Part shown: positions 52,325-62,929 of the stretch, one piece after another | How positions within the stretch are numbered: position 1 is the stretch's first letter | Layout: each line of letters starts with the position of its first letter | Source: Pogona vitticeps | Lineage: Eukaryota > Chordata > Lepidosauria > Squamata > Agamidae | DNA length: 64,000 nucleotides | Direction of reading: 5' to 3' | Assembly: GCF_051106095.1 (NCBI RefSeq) | Contig: NC_135789.1 | Coordinates: 24,175,764 to 24,239,763 of the forward strand | Notes under the pieces: model-generated | Database searches by the model: none | What the model was told of the DNA's origin: nothing | The model's input: only the letters and a program-made list of their open reading frames with translations | Position numbers and translations under genes: made by a program

Positions 52325-52707
52325 GAGAATGGGATTTGGGGATTTTTCAGGACTACAAATACCATCATTCTCCATTCAGGGAATTGCTACCTGTCTTGCA
52401 GGCACCTTAGCAACATCTCAGTGTGACTCGCTTGGGAGGAAGGCCTAAATAGGAAAGCTTTGGGTCTTAGCTAGGCCTAGCTGTACCTAAGCTTCCTGTT
52501 TAGAAAGGAAGCTCCCAGCTAGCACTGGGGCAGGAACAGGAAGTCTGAGCGGAACGTGGCCTTGCTCATTCTCAAGGCCCTCCAGTTTAGGCTTTTCTCC
52601 CCGGTGCTCACATTGAGGTGTTTGTAAGGTGCCTGGAAAGTATGTGGAACTCCCAGAATGGTGAATGATAGCATGTGTAGTCCAGGAAATCAAAAACACC
52701 CCATTGC
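52325..52707. repeat. Large foldback (palindromic) element, family P, best copy
   Basis: The left arm starts GAATGGGATTTGGGGATTTT and includes 'GACTACAAATACCATCATTC'. The right arm ends with the complement of CAATGGGGTGTTTTTGATTT and includes 'GAATGGTGAATGATAGCATG'. Near the middle is a perfect palindrome AGCTAGGCCTAGCT and HindIII-type AAGCTTCCTGTTT..AACAGGAAG symmetry. No coding capacity. Confidence 0.8.
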
Positions 52708-53383
52708 TGGGTTCATGTGTCCTATGTGCCATGCCCAAGAAAGAGCAAAAGGCAGCCATGGTGTCTTGGGGGCAGGTATGTACCCCAAAGAAAGAGGGCA
52801 GGGAGCCTCAGGGAAAGCTGTGGGGATGATCAGTGCCAAAATTATTCACTATGGGCATGTGTCTCTGATTGGAAGGTTGATGGATCAGAGGTGAGGACTC
52901 TGCCGTTCTCCAGAGGCTGGCCTGCATCTCTCAGCCGCCCAAGCCAGCAAGCGAGGGATTGTGACAGGGTTTTTTCCACCCCGCCAGCCTCCATCTGGAG
53001 GGCCACCTGTTCCTCACCTCTAGAAGAGAGAATGCGCCTAATGCTAATTGCGCCTGATTATAGTGTTTGAAGGCCACCAGAACCAGCGGCAAGAGGGACG
53101 TGCGAGGAGCCTTTTCAGGCTGTCTTTTCTCCCAGCGCAGTACATGCAATGCAAAAAAACCGTAGCAGGGACGAGGTTAGGGGGCTGTCGCTTTCCCCTA
53201 TGGAGAACGGCAAAGGATGGGTGGCCACTTCCACCTCCCCAGAACAGAGAGGTGCTCTTGTGTCGCCAAAATGAAGACAGGAGAGAAGGCCAACTTGTCT
53301 AGTATTGTGTATGGCCGCACACTTAGAATTTGTTTGTATGATTGCCACTTAAATAGAATGCATCTCATTTTGGGGGGACAAAT
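52708..53383. other. No recognisable gene; small repeat-free patch
   Basis: 53030-53080 contains GCGCCTAATGCTAATTGCGCC, a near-palindromic homeodomain-like patch. No exon motif. Frames on both strands lack domains. Confidence 0.4.
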
Positions 53384-53780
53384 TATTGGGCTTTTTACAA
53401 CCTTGCATGCTGCCTATATTAGATGTGGCTGGGAGGGACCTTTATGGGCTGGGGTTGTTCTCAATCTTATCCAGCACTAACCAATCTATTCCTTCCCCGC
53501 CTCTGAATTCCAAGAGAGCCCCGCCTCCCTGCTAAGTGTTCTTTTCCCTCTCTTTAGTTCTGCTGCAAGTCAGGTGGCTAGCTTGCTGTTGATCTGTTCC
53601 CAACTGTAAGCAACGAAATGTTTTTATTCTTTCTCTGAGGAAGTTGTTGAGACTTGGAAGTGTCAGTTCCATGAGAAAGGGGTGGACAATTTGCAGAACT
53701 TGTCGCTATTCTTCTCTGCGCGTCGCTGTCCTTCCACAATGGAACGAAAGGGAATGTTACCAGAAATTCAGAACTTTGCA
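53384..53780 (+). mobile_element. Solo-LTR-like fossil (TGTTG...CAACA family)
   Basis: Start block CTTTTTACAACCTTGCATGC, a CCAATCTATT box, 'GTTGATCTGTTCCCAACTGT' and end block AATTCAGAACTTTGCA. Nearly full length with no interior sequence. Confidence 0.6.
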
Positions 53781-54375
53781 TCGAGAATAGGACCTGAGTG
53801 TCCCTGCTGAATTGATCGACTGGGTGTGGATGATGGACAGTTCCAAGGTTCTTAATCGCCCTTTGGAGGGCCCTCCTGTAATCACAGGTGATGTACACAT
53901 GGCTTTCACAGAGGCACGTGACAGGAGTGGAACAGGAAATCTGTGAAGAAGATGCCTCGCCCAGAGATCAACCAGTGAGGCATCCAGCCATGCCAAGATT
54001 TGAACCTGGGTCTGCCGTGTTCTTCAAAGGAGAATTGCTCTCTGGCCACCTTTCGGACCAAGAACCGTGCTACCTAATGTAGTTTAGAGGAAGGAGGGGG
54101 GAGCCTCTAGTCTGCGCCCCGTTTTGCTTCTTTGTCGGGATCTCCAGACCACATCACATCCAGGTCCCTCACTGGCCCTGCCTGAGTTTGGAGTCCCCTT
54201 TTATCCATTCCATTCTGTCCTCCTGTCCTCTGGGTTCAAAGCGGACGGAAGGGATCCCTAAACCAGTTGGGAGAGGAGAGGATGGGGTTGCCTCCCAGCT
54301 GCCCAGATGTTTTAAACCCTGGAGCCCTCTCTCCCAAGCCCTCCAGAATGTGGGGTTCCAGACATTTGAGGAAGG
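53781..54375. other. No gene; possible SINE scrap near 53.99 kb
   Basis: 'CCAAGATTTGAACCTGGGTC' (53994-54013) could be the antisense B-box of a SINE. The rest is unassigned. Confidence 0.35.
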
Positions 54376-54535
54376 TTCCAGGGAGGTGTAGTGGTTAGAT
54401 CCTCTGTGTGTTTTGCGAGGACATGGCAGACCCGGGTTCAAATCCTTGTACTGTCACCAGCCTCACTGCCTGACTTTGGCCCAGGTGTCTCTTTTTCACC
54501 TGGCCTACCTTACAGGGTGGCTATTGTCCCTTCTG
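54376..54535 (+). mobile_element. tRNA-derived SINE
   Basis: 'GAGGTGTAGTGGTTAGATCC' (head with A-box-like TAGTGGTTAGA), 'GACCCGGGTTCAAATCCTTG' (B-box GGTTCAAATC), then 'TGACTTTGGCCCAGGTGTCT' and CCTACCTTACAGGGTGGC. The best copy of the family also seen, more eroded, at 9.5, 13.4, 40.7 and 44.6 kb. Confidence 0.75.
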
Positions 54536-55439
54536 CCCTGTTACGCGCATCCGCGAATGCTGTGTGCAACCTACAGCAGCCCCCAGGAAGCCGTCCTCCT
54601 GCCCTCACCCCAAACTGGGAAAAAGAACAGCTTGTTAAAAAAATGGAAAGTCTTCAAGGGCAGCCCCAAGTTCATGTGTTGCATCTAGCCCAGCCCATTT
54701 GCAAGGGTTAAACCGTGGCTAGAGGGGTCCCCTCAGCTAGAGGAAATGAAGAGTGGGGAGCGCTTCCCCCCTCTGCCGGCGAAGACGGTTGCGTTGCTCT
54801 TCTGCGGTTTTAAAAAAAGAACCAAATCGCCCTAAATCTCCCCGAAAGAGCTTTAAGTCGTAATTCGCCAGTAAGCAGCCTTGATTGGGCTTAGGCTACA
54901 GACGTTTGAGGTTTAGAACTAGGCGAGAGGATTGAGGATATGTTGTTAGAGGTTGGGGAGAGAAGAGGTGGGGTGTAGAAATCGTGAGCGTAGCTCTCTC
55001 TTCTCTTGAAGTCCTGGCTTTCAAAGCATGGTGTGTTCCCCCCCCCCTGCTCATCTACCTTTCCTTAAAGTCCACAGCAAAAGTCTCCTCCTGTCTCTAC
55101 GTCCTCTTTCCCACCTCCTTCACAGATCTCTTTCCTGTCCTTCAAAAGTCAAGTCAGAATTCTTATGCCCCATAAAGCTTTTAACATAATCCGCTTCCGC
55201 GTTGGCGGGCAGGCGGCAGCCCCATGCAATATACTCTGTTTTTGCCTTCTGAGGCGAGACGTTGAGGCTGACCCAAGAGGTTTTACAACCTGAGCTTTAA
55301 AAAAAGAAGCAAGATCGGGGATTTTTGGCATTGGTGGAGGGCTGGACTGGAAGCCCTCTGGGTCGTTTCTGACTCCCAACCATCTCTCTTGACAACTCTA
55401 AACCGCTCCAGGTTTTGGTGTGAAATTTAATGGTGCTCT
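54536..55439. other. No recognisable gene
   Basis: No repeat or exon motif. A C-run lies near 55029-55037. Confidence 0.4.
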
Positions 55440-55451
55440 CTAAGTTGCTGG

Positions 55452-55962
55452 GAGGAAAGCGAAGACAAACCTAGACAGCATCTTAAAAAGCAGAGAGATC
55501 ACCTTGCCAACAAAGGCCCACATAGTCAAAGCTATGGTTTTTCCTGTAGCGATGTATGGAAGTGAGAGCTGGACCATAGAGAAAGCTGACTGCCGAAGAA
55601 TTGATGCTTTTGAACTGTGGTGCTGGAGGAGACTCTTGAGAGTCCCCTGGACTGCAAGGAGAACAAACCTATCCCTTCTGAAGGAAATCAACCCTGGGTG
55701 CTCACTGGAAGGACAGATCCTGAAGCTGAGACTCCAATACTTTGGCCATCTCATGAGAAGACTCTCTGGAAAAGACCCTGATGTTGGGAAAGTGTGAAGG
55801 CAAGAGGAGAAGGGGACGACAGAGGAGGAGATGGTTGGACAGTGTCATCGAAGCAACCAACATTAATTTGACCCAACTCCGGGAGGCTGTGGAAGACAGG
55901 AGGGCCTGGCATGCTCTGGTCCACGGAGTCACGAAGAGTTGGACATGACTAAACAACAACAA
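55452..55962 (+). mobile_element. BovB (RTE) LINE, 3' end with target-site duplication
   Basis: The frame reads AMYGSESWTIEKADCRRIDA, FELWCWRRLLRVPWTARRTN and 'LKLRLQYFGHLMRR', then shifts frame before the equivalent of RRRWLDSVIEATNIN. It ends 'TTGGACATGACTAAACAACA'. Flanks CTAAGTTGCTGG (55440-55451) and CTAAATTGCTGG (55963-55974) are a 12-bp target duplication with one difference. The 5' truncation is therefore original to the insertion. Confidence 0.95.
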
Positions 55963-55977
55963 CTAAATTGCTGGAGC

Positions 55978-56118
55978 GATTTCCTGTTCGGAAAGAAAAA
56001 CCCCAGCTAGCATTGAGGCAGGAAGAGGAAGCTTGAGTCAAGCTAGGCCTAGCAAGGCCTTGAAGCCTTCCATTTAAGGCCTTTCTCCCGGGTGAGTCAC
56101 CATTAGAGGTCAGTAAGG
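55978..56118. repeat. Family P foldback element, right half
   Basis: TTTCCTGTTCGGAAAG, CATTGAGGCAGGAAGAGGAA, CAAGCTAGGCCTAGCAAGGC and 'AAGGCCTTTCTCCCGGGTGA' align with the right half of the element at 52.5-52.6 kb. Confidence 0.65.
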
Positions 56119-56278
56119 TGTTGCTGTTGTGTTACCATCAAGTCATTTCTGACTTATGGTGAACGTATGAATTTCATGGTTTCCAAACGGGCCTGCTATC
56201 CACCGCCCTCTTCCACCTCTTGCCAACTCAAGGCTGTTACTTCCTTTACTAAGTCAACCCATCTCTTATTTGGAGCCA
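56119..56278 (-). mobile_element. RTE-like LINE (family C), 3' fragment
   Basis: Antisense terminus 'ACCATCAAGTCATTTCTGAC' then TTATGGTGAACG, 'CTTGCCAACTCAAGGCTGTT' and TCAACCCATCTCTTATTTGG. Confidence 0.75.
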
Positions 56279-57029
56279 TCTATCAAATATATACTGGAGT
56301 TGAGATAAAACCTTATGAACCCAGAATCCAACCTGAGTTGATTACGGAACAAGCAAAGCGAGCTGTTCTGGATGCCAGATATTGCATATTGGGGGAAGGC
56401 TCCAGTAAGCAACCAAACCCCCTAATGATCCACACCGAGGCCAAGCAGTCAATAAATCGACAAACAAGGTAATCATCCTTGTCCAGACACGATTGGAACG
56501 GGCGATTTATTAACCAAGAGTCTGATAGTCCTACAGTTGCCCTGGGTTATGAGACCACTTTGTGGAGTTTTCTTCAAGTAAAACCGGAGGTATCAATAGC
56601 AGCGAGGGAATGAACCCAGATAATGGAAGAGTAACTCCAATCAAAATATACAGGTTTCTATAGGAAGACGTGTCCTTTAGGAACGAGATGCTCTCTCAAA
56701 CGGCAAACCCTCCTCTGTTTTAGCTTTGATAATTATTATTTGATCAGATTATGTCTGATTAGATTAGCGAATGATTACATTCCTTGAGAGACTTATACGG
56801 AATGAGGAACGAACGATTAGATGGGTGAAGGATTAGATCATCAGTCATAATGAATGATCTGATTAGTTTGGATGCTTTGTTTTGATGCTCTGCCCACAGA
56901 AGATGGGGTCTAGCTCATTGGGAGTCCCAGATTCCGACAGTGTTGAAAATCAGCCTCTTTTCTATTCTTCTGTGCTTGGATTTTTTTAAAAACACTGTTT
57001 TGAAAACGGAATTTGCAACTTGGGTGAGT
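56279..57029. other. No recognisable gene; one protein-like frame
   Basis: A plus frame over 56282-56472 contains 'EIKPYEPRIQPELITEQAKR'. Composition is protein-like but I recognise no family and no splice context. 56700-56880 is rich in GATTAGATTA and ATGATTAGA strings. No repeat assigned. Confidence 0.35.
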
Positions 57030-57255
57030 TATTTAGAAATACATCAGGATGACCGCAGAATCCATGGGGAATTGGTTCCAAGCCCCCCGTGGATGCTGAA
57101 AAACACAGATAATAGTAAACATCATTTTTATAACCAGTGCTATACACAGCATGGGCTTTGGCTCCCTCTGGTGGCCAGTTCTGGTAATGTATCCAGGAAA
57201 TACATATTTCTAGGATTTTTTCTTTTAATATTGTTAATGTTTTCAGGCCATAGAT
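57030..57255 (+). mobile_element. Tigger-like DNA element, partial
   Basis: 'GAATCCATGGGGAATTGGTT', CCAAGCCCCCCGTGGATGC, then 'GGTGGCCAGTTCTGGTAATG' matches in order the minus-strand copy at 31.50-31.66 kb. The termini are degraded. Confidence 0.6.
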
Positions 57256-58154
57256 AATTGGAGCAGCGGATAATGATGTGGCAGATAAAGAAGCCCTACT
57301 ATGAGAAATGAGATTCTCTCCTATTTGCGCCTGCCAAAGATTTGCATGTGCCAAGGGGTGCCCAAAATGGACTGAATTGGGGCAAGGTGGGGGAAGACTG
57401 GAGCCGCTTTTCACGTGCCTGGGTAGGACAGCCACACCCCAGGCTCTCCGAGGTGCTGAATCCCACATCCCGAAATAGATCCAGCATTTTGGAGAGTGCT
57501 CCTTTAAGGTGGAGGTAAATACCTGGGCACAGGCTTGATCTGCACGTGAATATTCACAAGGCAAATCTCTCTTTTGCTGCTGATTAAATAAAACAAGGTG
57601 CTTTCTAATGAGAGGTTCAGCTTGTCTCTTAAGAAGCTCCTTGTCTGCTGATTCACCCGCTCCTTTCCCTTTTCTGTCCTACACGGTATTACCTGCACAG
57701 CAACACACACACACACAGAGACACACAGACACACACACACAAATCCATTCTCCTCCCCCCCCACCCGAGATAATTGCCATCAGAACTTCTTAATATCATG
57801 TTTTTACAACCTGCTGCTTGTATTCGTTTGCTCGGCTGCCGTCTGAACCAAATTCTCATTTGCCGAGCACAGCGAGGTGGGCTGATTGGAGAAGGTTTTT
57901 TTTTTCATTATCCTGGAATTCCTGCCGTGCACGTCGGGTTGGAGGACCCCAGCTGGCAAGAAGGGACCGACCCGCCTCACTGCGGCAAAGGAAGAAATGC
58001 TGTTCTCAAAAGCGCCGAAAAATAGCTGCCATCCTCACCCTTTAGGCCCACTTCTGACATTTGCAGCTTATCATCAGGTGTCCTCGGAACGGAGTCTGTC
58101 ACCGTTTCTGGGCACAATTCAACATGATGGTTCTCACTTAATAAAGCCCTAATC
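57256..58154. other. No gene; foldback scrap and CA microsatellite
   Basis: 57440-57505 is the first half of the GTTCGG-type foldback repeat (GCTCTCCGAGGTGCTGAATC..CATTTTGGAGAGTGC). A CA-rich run spans 57702-57741. The rest is unassigned. Confidence 0.5.
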
Positions 58155-58656
58155 GGCTTTGGGTTCAAGCTGCCTCAAGGGCCCCATCCCCCTTTGTGAG
58201 TCCACCCAGGCATTAAGATCATCAGGGGAGACCTTTCTCTTGATCCCTCCACCTTCGCAGGCATGCCTGGTAGGGATGCAGGAGAAGGGCCTTCTCTATG
58301 GCTGCTCCCAGAGACTCTGGAACTCCCTGCCACTGGAGGCCAGACCGCCCCCCATCTTGGCTGTCCTTCTGCAAGCAGGCAAAGGTCTTTCTCTTCAGGC
58401 TGCCTTTCCCCGAGTGACTGGCCAGATTTTTCAATATTGTGCCTTGTTGCTTTTCAATATGTTTTTTGTGTTTTTTTATATATATAAACAAGGTGTTTTT
58501 CAATGTATATATATTACCATTTTTGTGCAGTATTTGTTTGATTTTTTTAAAATTATTTCTAGACTTACTGTTAACTTTTAAATATTCTCTTTTAATGAGG
58601 TAAGCTGCCTTGAGAAAAGGCAGAGTACGAATATTTTAAACAGAATAAAACAAAAT
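58155..58656 (+). mobile_element. L2-like LINE 3' end with tail
   Basis: It encodes a coding end 'RLWNSLPLEARPPPILAVLL' after the 'GTAGGGATGCAGGAGAAGGG' block, then an A+T-rich UTR with TATATATA, and the tail block GAGGTAAGCTGCCTTGAGAAA. 5'-truncated. Confidence 0.85.
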
Positions 58657-59199
58657 GCAACTTCCAACAAGTTTCTAGCCCTCTGTTTCCCACATACCAG
58701 GCTGTGGAGGGGCCACCTCTCTCGCGCCCTCTCCCTAGAAGTCTCAAATCGTGCAACAGGACATGGGCTCACTGGGCGAGTCCGTTGGCATGAACTCGCT
58801 GGAAACTCTGAACCCTCCTTGTGGGCAGGATCTGCCCGTGGGACCCTCCGACGCCCAAGAGGCTGACCCCTTAGAGGATGGGATCTCTCTGCCCCTCTGG
58901 GATCTGGGGTCTTGAACCCCAGGTGAAAAATGGCTCCGTGCCCACATTGGGGAAGAAATCAGAAACTTCTTTCCAGCCACAAGAATGGCCTCAGGATGAA
59001 TGGTGCCTGTGGGTGGATACCTGAGCGGAGGGTGCTTGGACCAAAGGGAAAGGCTCTTTAGGAGAAAAGAGGTTCTCAAGGGTAGAGGTCCTCCTCAGGA
59101 GAAAGCTCTTCAGCCAGGGTAGAATTGCGGACCAAATCTGGCAGCTTCGCTCCTCTACCAGCTGATTGGTTGCCAGCAGCTTCAGCAGCTCAGTTCTAG
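58657..59199. other. No recognisable gene
   Basis: Frames on the minus strand (58744-59079, part of 58991-59491) have no known domain. No repeat assigned. Confidence 0.4.
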
Positions 59200-59266
59200 A
59201 AACCTTGTGATGTGCTGTCAAGTCGTTTCCAGTTGATGGTGATTCTGGGCATGAGCAAGCTCCAGA

Positions 59267-59499
59267 AAGGTATTCTCGAAGGCTTTCACAGCCAGGATCT
59301 GATGGTTGTTGTGGTTTTTTGGGTTCTTTGGCCATGTTCCGGAGCTTGTTCTTCCTGACGTTTCGCCAGTCTCTGTGGCCGGCATCTTCAGAGAACTGGA
59401 GTAGGAACTCAGTCCATGCTCTGTCTGGCAAAACATCAGGAAGAACAACCTTCAGAACATGGCCAAAGAGCCCCAAAAAACCCCACAACAACCAACCTC
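59267..59499 (-). mobile_element. Palindromic insertion, Penelope-like (tentative)
   Basis: The two halves are inverted repeats: 'TGGTTGTTGTGGTTTTTTGG' and GCCATGTTCC on the left, the complement on the right ('CAGAACATGGCCAAAGAGCC'). On the minus strand the sequence CTGAAGATGCC..GGCGAAACGTC resembles the hammerhead-bearing ends of Penelope-like retroelements. No coding sequence is present. Family assignment is from memory. Confidence 0.5.
59357..59391 (-). ncRNA. Hammerhead-ribozyme-like motif
   Basis: Reading the minus strand: a 4-bp stem I (TTCT before, AGGA after), a CUGANGA core as CTGAAGA, a 5-bp stem II (GCCGG with CTGGC, one wobble, plus an extra T), GAAA, and CGTC with cleavage expected after GTC. 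Stem III would be only about two base pairs, as in minimal hammerheads that need dimers. Activity is not shown; the extra T could weaken it. Confidence 0.45.
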
Positions 59500-59870
59500 C
59501 GCAGAGCCCTCTCCTCCAGAGCCCTGCTTAGCTCTTTCAGATTCAAGTCTGTAGCTTTCATCTCCTCTTTGATCTTCCTCTTTTCCTGCTCCCTTCCGCC
59601 TTTCCCAGTATGATGGCCTATTCCAGAGAAGCCTGCCTTCTCATGAGGTGCCCAAAGTAGGACACCCCCAGCTTCATGTTTGTTTGTTTTTTGCCTCCGG
59701 AGATGGTTCAGGCTTGATTTGATCTAGGGTCCACTTGCTCATCTTTCTGGCTGTCCGGTGTATCTGCAAAGCTTTCCTCCAGCACCGCATTTCAAACAAA
59801 CCCAGTTTACTGCCCAGTTTTCACACCCATACGTGGCGATCAGAAAAACAAAAGTGTGGATGGTCTTATA

Positions 59871-60460
59871 ACCCTTAGGCTGAGTTCTTGACTTTTGCTG
59901 TTGAATCCTCTAGCTTTTGAACTAGCTTGTTTCCGTGTCTTTGACCACCACGGCTTGTTTTCTGTGGCTACTGAACGGGCGTGACTTGGGGTTTGGCTCT
60001 TCTGCATTGAGTGTACCTGACTCTCTGGTATGACTCTGTTTCTTAGACTCTGCTTTGTCTCTCGATCTTGATTCTGGACTCTGCCAGTCTGGCTGCCTCT
60101 TGCTCCGTATACCATCACCTGAACAGACCTTGCACCTGGGACCAGGCCAACTGGAAGCAACGGCATATTCCCAACAGCATCCTCATGCAGAAAATTAAGG
60201 GATGTGGCATTTCCTAGGCGCATGCTCTCCAGAAGAAGGAGCCAGAACCAACATTTCCCTGGGTTTTGTTTTGTTTTTACTGTGCCTTGGCAGCGTTCAA
60301 GGACACCAGGAAAAGACAGAGGTCCTGGCAGAGACAGCCTGCGATGAGTGTCCATGTCCTATCTCCAGATTGTGTGTTAACGCCCTCCCTCAGCTTGCTC
60401 ATGAACATATTTGGCATTTATATGTAGGCTAGCCTATGGCTGTTAAACAAGAATAACTAC
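59871..60460. other. No recognisable gene
   Basis: A minus-strand frame of 171 codons (59840-60355) starts in or next to RTE sequence and has no known domain. Nothing else recognised. Confidence 0.4.
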
Positions 60461-60679
60461 TCTGTTGCTGTTGTTTAGTCGTTAAGTCGTGTCCGACTCT
60501 TCGTGACCCCATGGATCAGAGCACGCTAAGCCCTCCTGTCTTCCACTGCCTCCTCTGGAGTTGGGTCAAATTCATGTTGGTCACCTCGATGACACTCTCC
60601 AACTATCTCATCCTCTGTCGTCCCCTTCTCCTCTTGCCTTCACATTTGCCCAACATCAGGGTCCTTTCCAGGGAACTAC
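60461..60679 (-). mobile_element. BovB (RTE) LINE, 3' end
   Basis: Begins with the BovB terminus in antisense, 'TTGTTTAGTCGTTAAGTCGT' and GTCCGACTCTTCGTGACCCCATGG, then 'GCACGCTAAGCCCTCCTGTC' and 'CATCCTCTGTCGTCCCCTTC'. It covers only the last 220 bp. Confidence 0.95.
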
Positions 60680-60728
60680 TCTACAAATGTGTAATTACTA
60701 CGCTAGAAGTGTGTAATTGGATAAAGTT

Positions 60729-61051
60729 ATCCTGGCACTGCAGGTTAAACTACAGAAGACTCTGTGCTGCAAGGTCAGAAGACCTGCAGTTGTAAGATCG
60801 AATCCATGCGACGGAGGGAGCTCCCGTCGCTTGTCCCAGCTCCCGCCAACCTTTTAGTTCAAAAGCATGCAAAATGTGAGTAGATAAACAGGGTGGGAAG
60901 GTAACGGCGTTCCATGTCTAGTCGCGCTGGCCACGTGACCACGGAAGATTGTCTTAGGACAAATGCTAGCTCTATGGATTGGAAACGAAGATGAGCATCG
61001 CCCCCTAGAGTCGGACACAACTGGACAAATTTACCTAAGGACCTTTACCTA
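60729..61051 (+). mobile_element. Sauria SINE (tRNA-derived), near full length
   Basis: The head has 'GCAAGGTCAGAAGACCTGCA' and the B-box region GTAAGATCGAATCC. The body is 'GGTAACGGCGTTCCATGTCT', 'GGCCACGTGACCACGGAAGA'. The tail is 'GCATCGCCCCCTAGAGTCGG' ACACAACTGGAC, ending CCTTTACCTAAGG. The last part resembles the BovB 3' end, the LINE known to mobilise this SINE. It is a marker of squamates. Confidence 0.93.
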
Positions 61052-62704
61052 AGGAAACTTCAGTTCTTTGGTTTGAGAAGTTCTTGTAAGGATAGTGCAG
61101 GAGAGAGAGCCCTGGACTTAGCTGCAGACGCTCCTAAAGCTGGCTTCAGTGTCTGTGGGTCTGCTCAGCTATTATGGAGAAGCTGAGCCTCTCCGTGACC
61201 AGGAGGTGGAAGAGAACAGGAAGCAACATCAGAGAGAGAGAACGCAGGGAGGTTGGAAAGGCAGAAGGTAGTGATTTGTGATTACTTAGAAAACAGAAGG
61301 TGCAATGTTTAAACCCTTCTCTCCCCATCACGCTGTCTCTTTCAGGTACCTATTAGGCCCCCGTGGTGCTTTGATTCCCTGCACTGGTTTACGTCCTGAG
61401 CCAAAGGGGTTTGGAAGAAGAAACGCCGTGCCTCGCTCGTCATTACCGCCAGGACGAACTGACTTTCCAAGTCCGATAATTGCAAAGATCGGCAGCCAAG
61501 TTGGAACGCTCTCAAGGCCTGTTTACGTGAGGCAGGTACGTCTGCTGGGTTGCTCCGCGCTGAGCGACTCCCGGCCAAAAGGAATGAGCGAATCGCACTC
61601 AGGGCAGTGTGTTCTGAGGTGAGCTCACCTGGCACCCCAGGTCTGGGAATTGGCCTCCGGTTCAAAATATATTGGCGGGGGGGAAAGACAGATCGCAGGG
61701 AAAACTCTCAGCTGACCCCTGAGCTGGCCTGGAGTGAAGAATCTTCGTCTAGCCAGGATAATGAGTAATCAGTTGCAATGAAGAATAAATTGCACCCTTT
61801 CCCCACCTCATACTCCTCCTCTGCCTCCCTAAGGGATTACTGTTTGTTCAATATTAATTAGCCATGCCTTTTAATTGCAGTCCCGCACTCAGCCTTTTTT
61901 CCTCGCCTTGTGCACTCCCTGTGCCTGTGTGTGTGTGATTTTTCTCTTACTTTTTTTTTGGGGGGGGGAAGGAAATGCAAATGTGTGGTTCTTTCTTTCT
62001 TTAAAAAAAAGCTGTGCTTTGACAAACCCCTCAGTAAGAGGCTTTGTGGCTAAAATTATTTATAGAGATTAATGGGCAATGTGTTTGCAGCCTGCAGGCA
62101 CGGATTCGCCATATGGTCGTACTTCTTTCCAAATGTTGGTCTCTCTCTCCCCCCCCTACACACACACACTCAATTTTCCCCCTTTCCAGCTTGCGTTCTT
62201 GGACTTCCTCAGCCTCCCTTTCCCTTCCTCAAATCCGGCAATTTCTGCCCTCATTTGGAGTGACTGAGGGTTCGCCCGAACAGCTCGGGGAGACATCCCC
62301 TGGTCTTCCTTTGGGACAGATCGGGCTGAGATTTTCAACCAACTGACTGCGTGGGTTGCCTGGCGCCTGAGAGAGGGGGAGAGAGGGATCCCGTAGTTGC
62401 CATGGCAATTGCGAATAATGCACTGTTTTTTCAGCTTGATGGGGATGAAGCGTTTTGGTTCATAGGTGCAAAATACGGAGGGTCTGTGTGCCAAGCGATG
62501 GCTTTAGGGGCAAGGAGCCGTGCGTCATCGGAAGGGGGGATCTGCCAACTTCCACAAGCGATGGGAGGTAACCGTGGACATTCCGTGCCTACGGCAACAT
62601 GTGGGGCTTAGAGAGTGATGGAGCTGAGTAAAGGACTTCCCCGAGGCCCTCCATAGCACTGGGGTCTCCTGAAATTTGTACATAATTAGTACTTGTTTGG
62701 GGTA
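61052..62704. other. No recognisable gene; partly CpG-containing, partly A+T-rich
   Basis: 61380-61640 has scattered CpG and frames on both strands without domains. 61790-61885 has CAATATTAATTAGCC and TTTTAATTGCAG, possibly constrained. G- and T-runs lie near 61950-61968. No repeat was recognised. Confidence 0.4.
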
Positions 62705-62925
62705 AAAAAAAAAGTGATGAAACAGAGGCTGTTGTACTTGAGACGCATTGTGAGAAGGCAAGACTCGGCTGGAAGAGACGATAATGCTAGGAAAAGTTGA
62801 AGGCAGCAGGAAAAGAGGAAGACCAAAGATGGGATGGGTTGGCTCCCTAAAGGAAGCCATAACCTTGAGTTCAGAAGAGCTGAACAGGACCGTTGAGAAC
62901 AAGAGAGTTTGGAAATATTGACCCT
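62705..62925 (+). mobile_element. RTE-like LINE (family C), fragment
   Basis: Sense landmarks 'GAAACAGAGGCTGTTGTACT', 'TGTGAGAAGGCAAGACTCGG', GAAGGCAGCAGGAAAAGAGGA and 'CTAAAGGAAGCCATAACCTT'. It stops just short of the 3' terminus. Confidence 0.85.
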
Positions 62926-62929
62926 GGAA

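Larger units (their letters stand above)
59200..59870 (-). mobile_element. RTE-like LINE (family C), split by a palindromic insertion
   Basis: The terminus 'GTGCTGTCAAGTCGTTTCCA' is at 59210-59229. The copy resumes at about 59500 ('CTCTCCTCCAGAGCCCTGCT') and continues with CTCTTTTCCTGCTCCCTTCC, 'GATTTGATCTAGGGTCCACT', 'AGTTTTCACACCCATACGTG'. One of the longer family-C copies. Confidence 0.85.

Noticed and set aside
53781-54375. A further SINE near 53.99 kb
   Set aside because: Only a short B-box-like string is visible; the body and tail are missing, so it was left unassigned.
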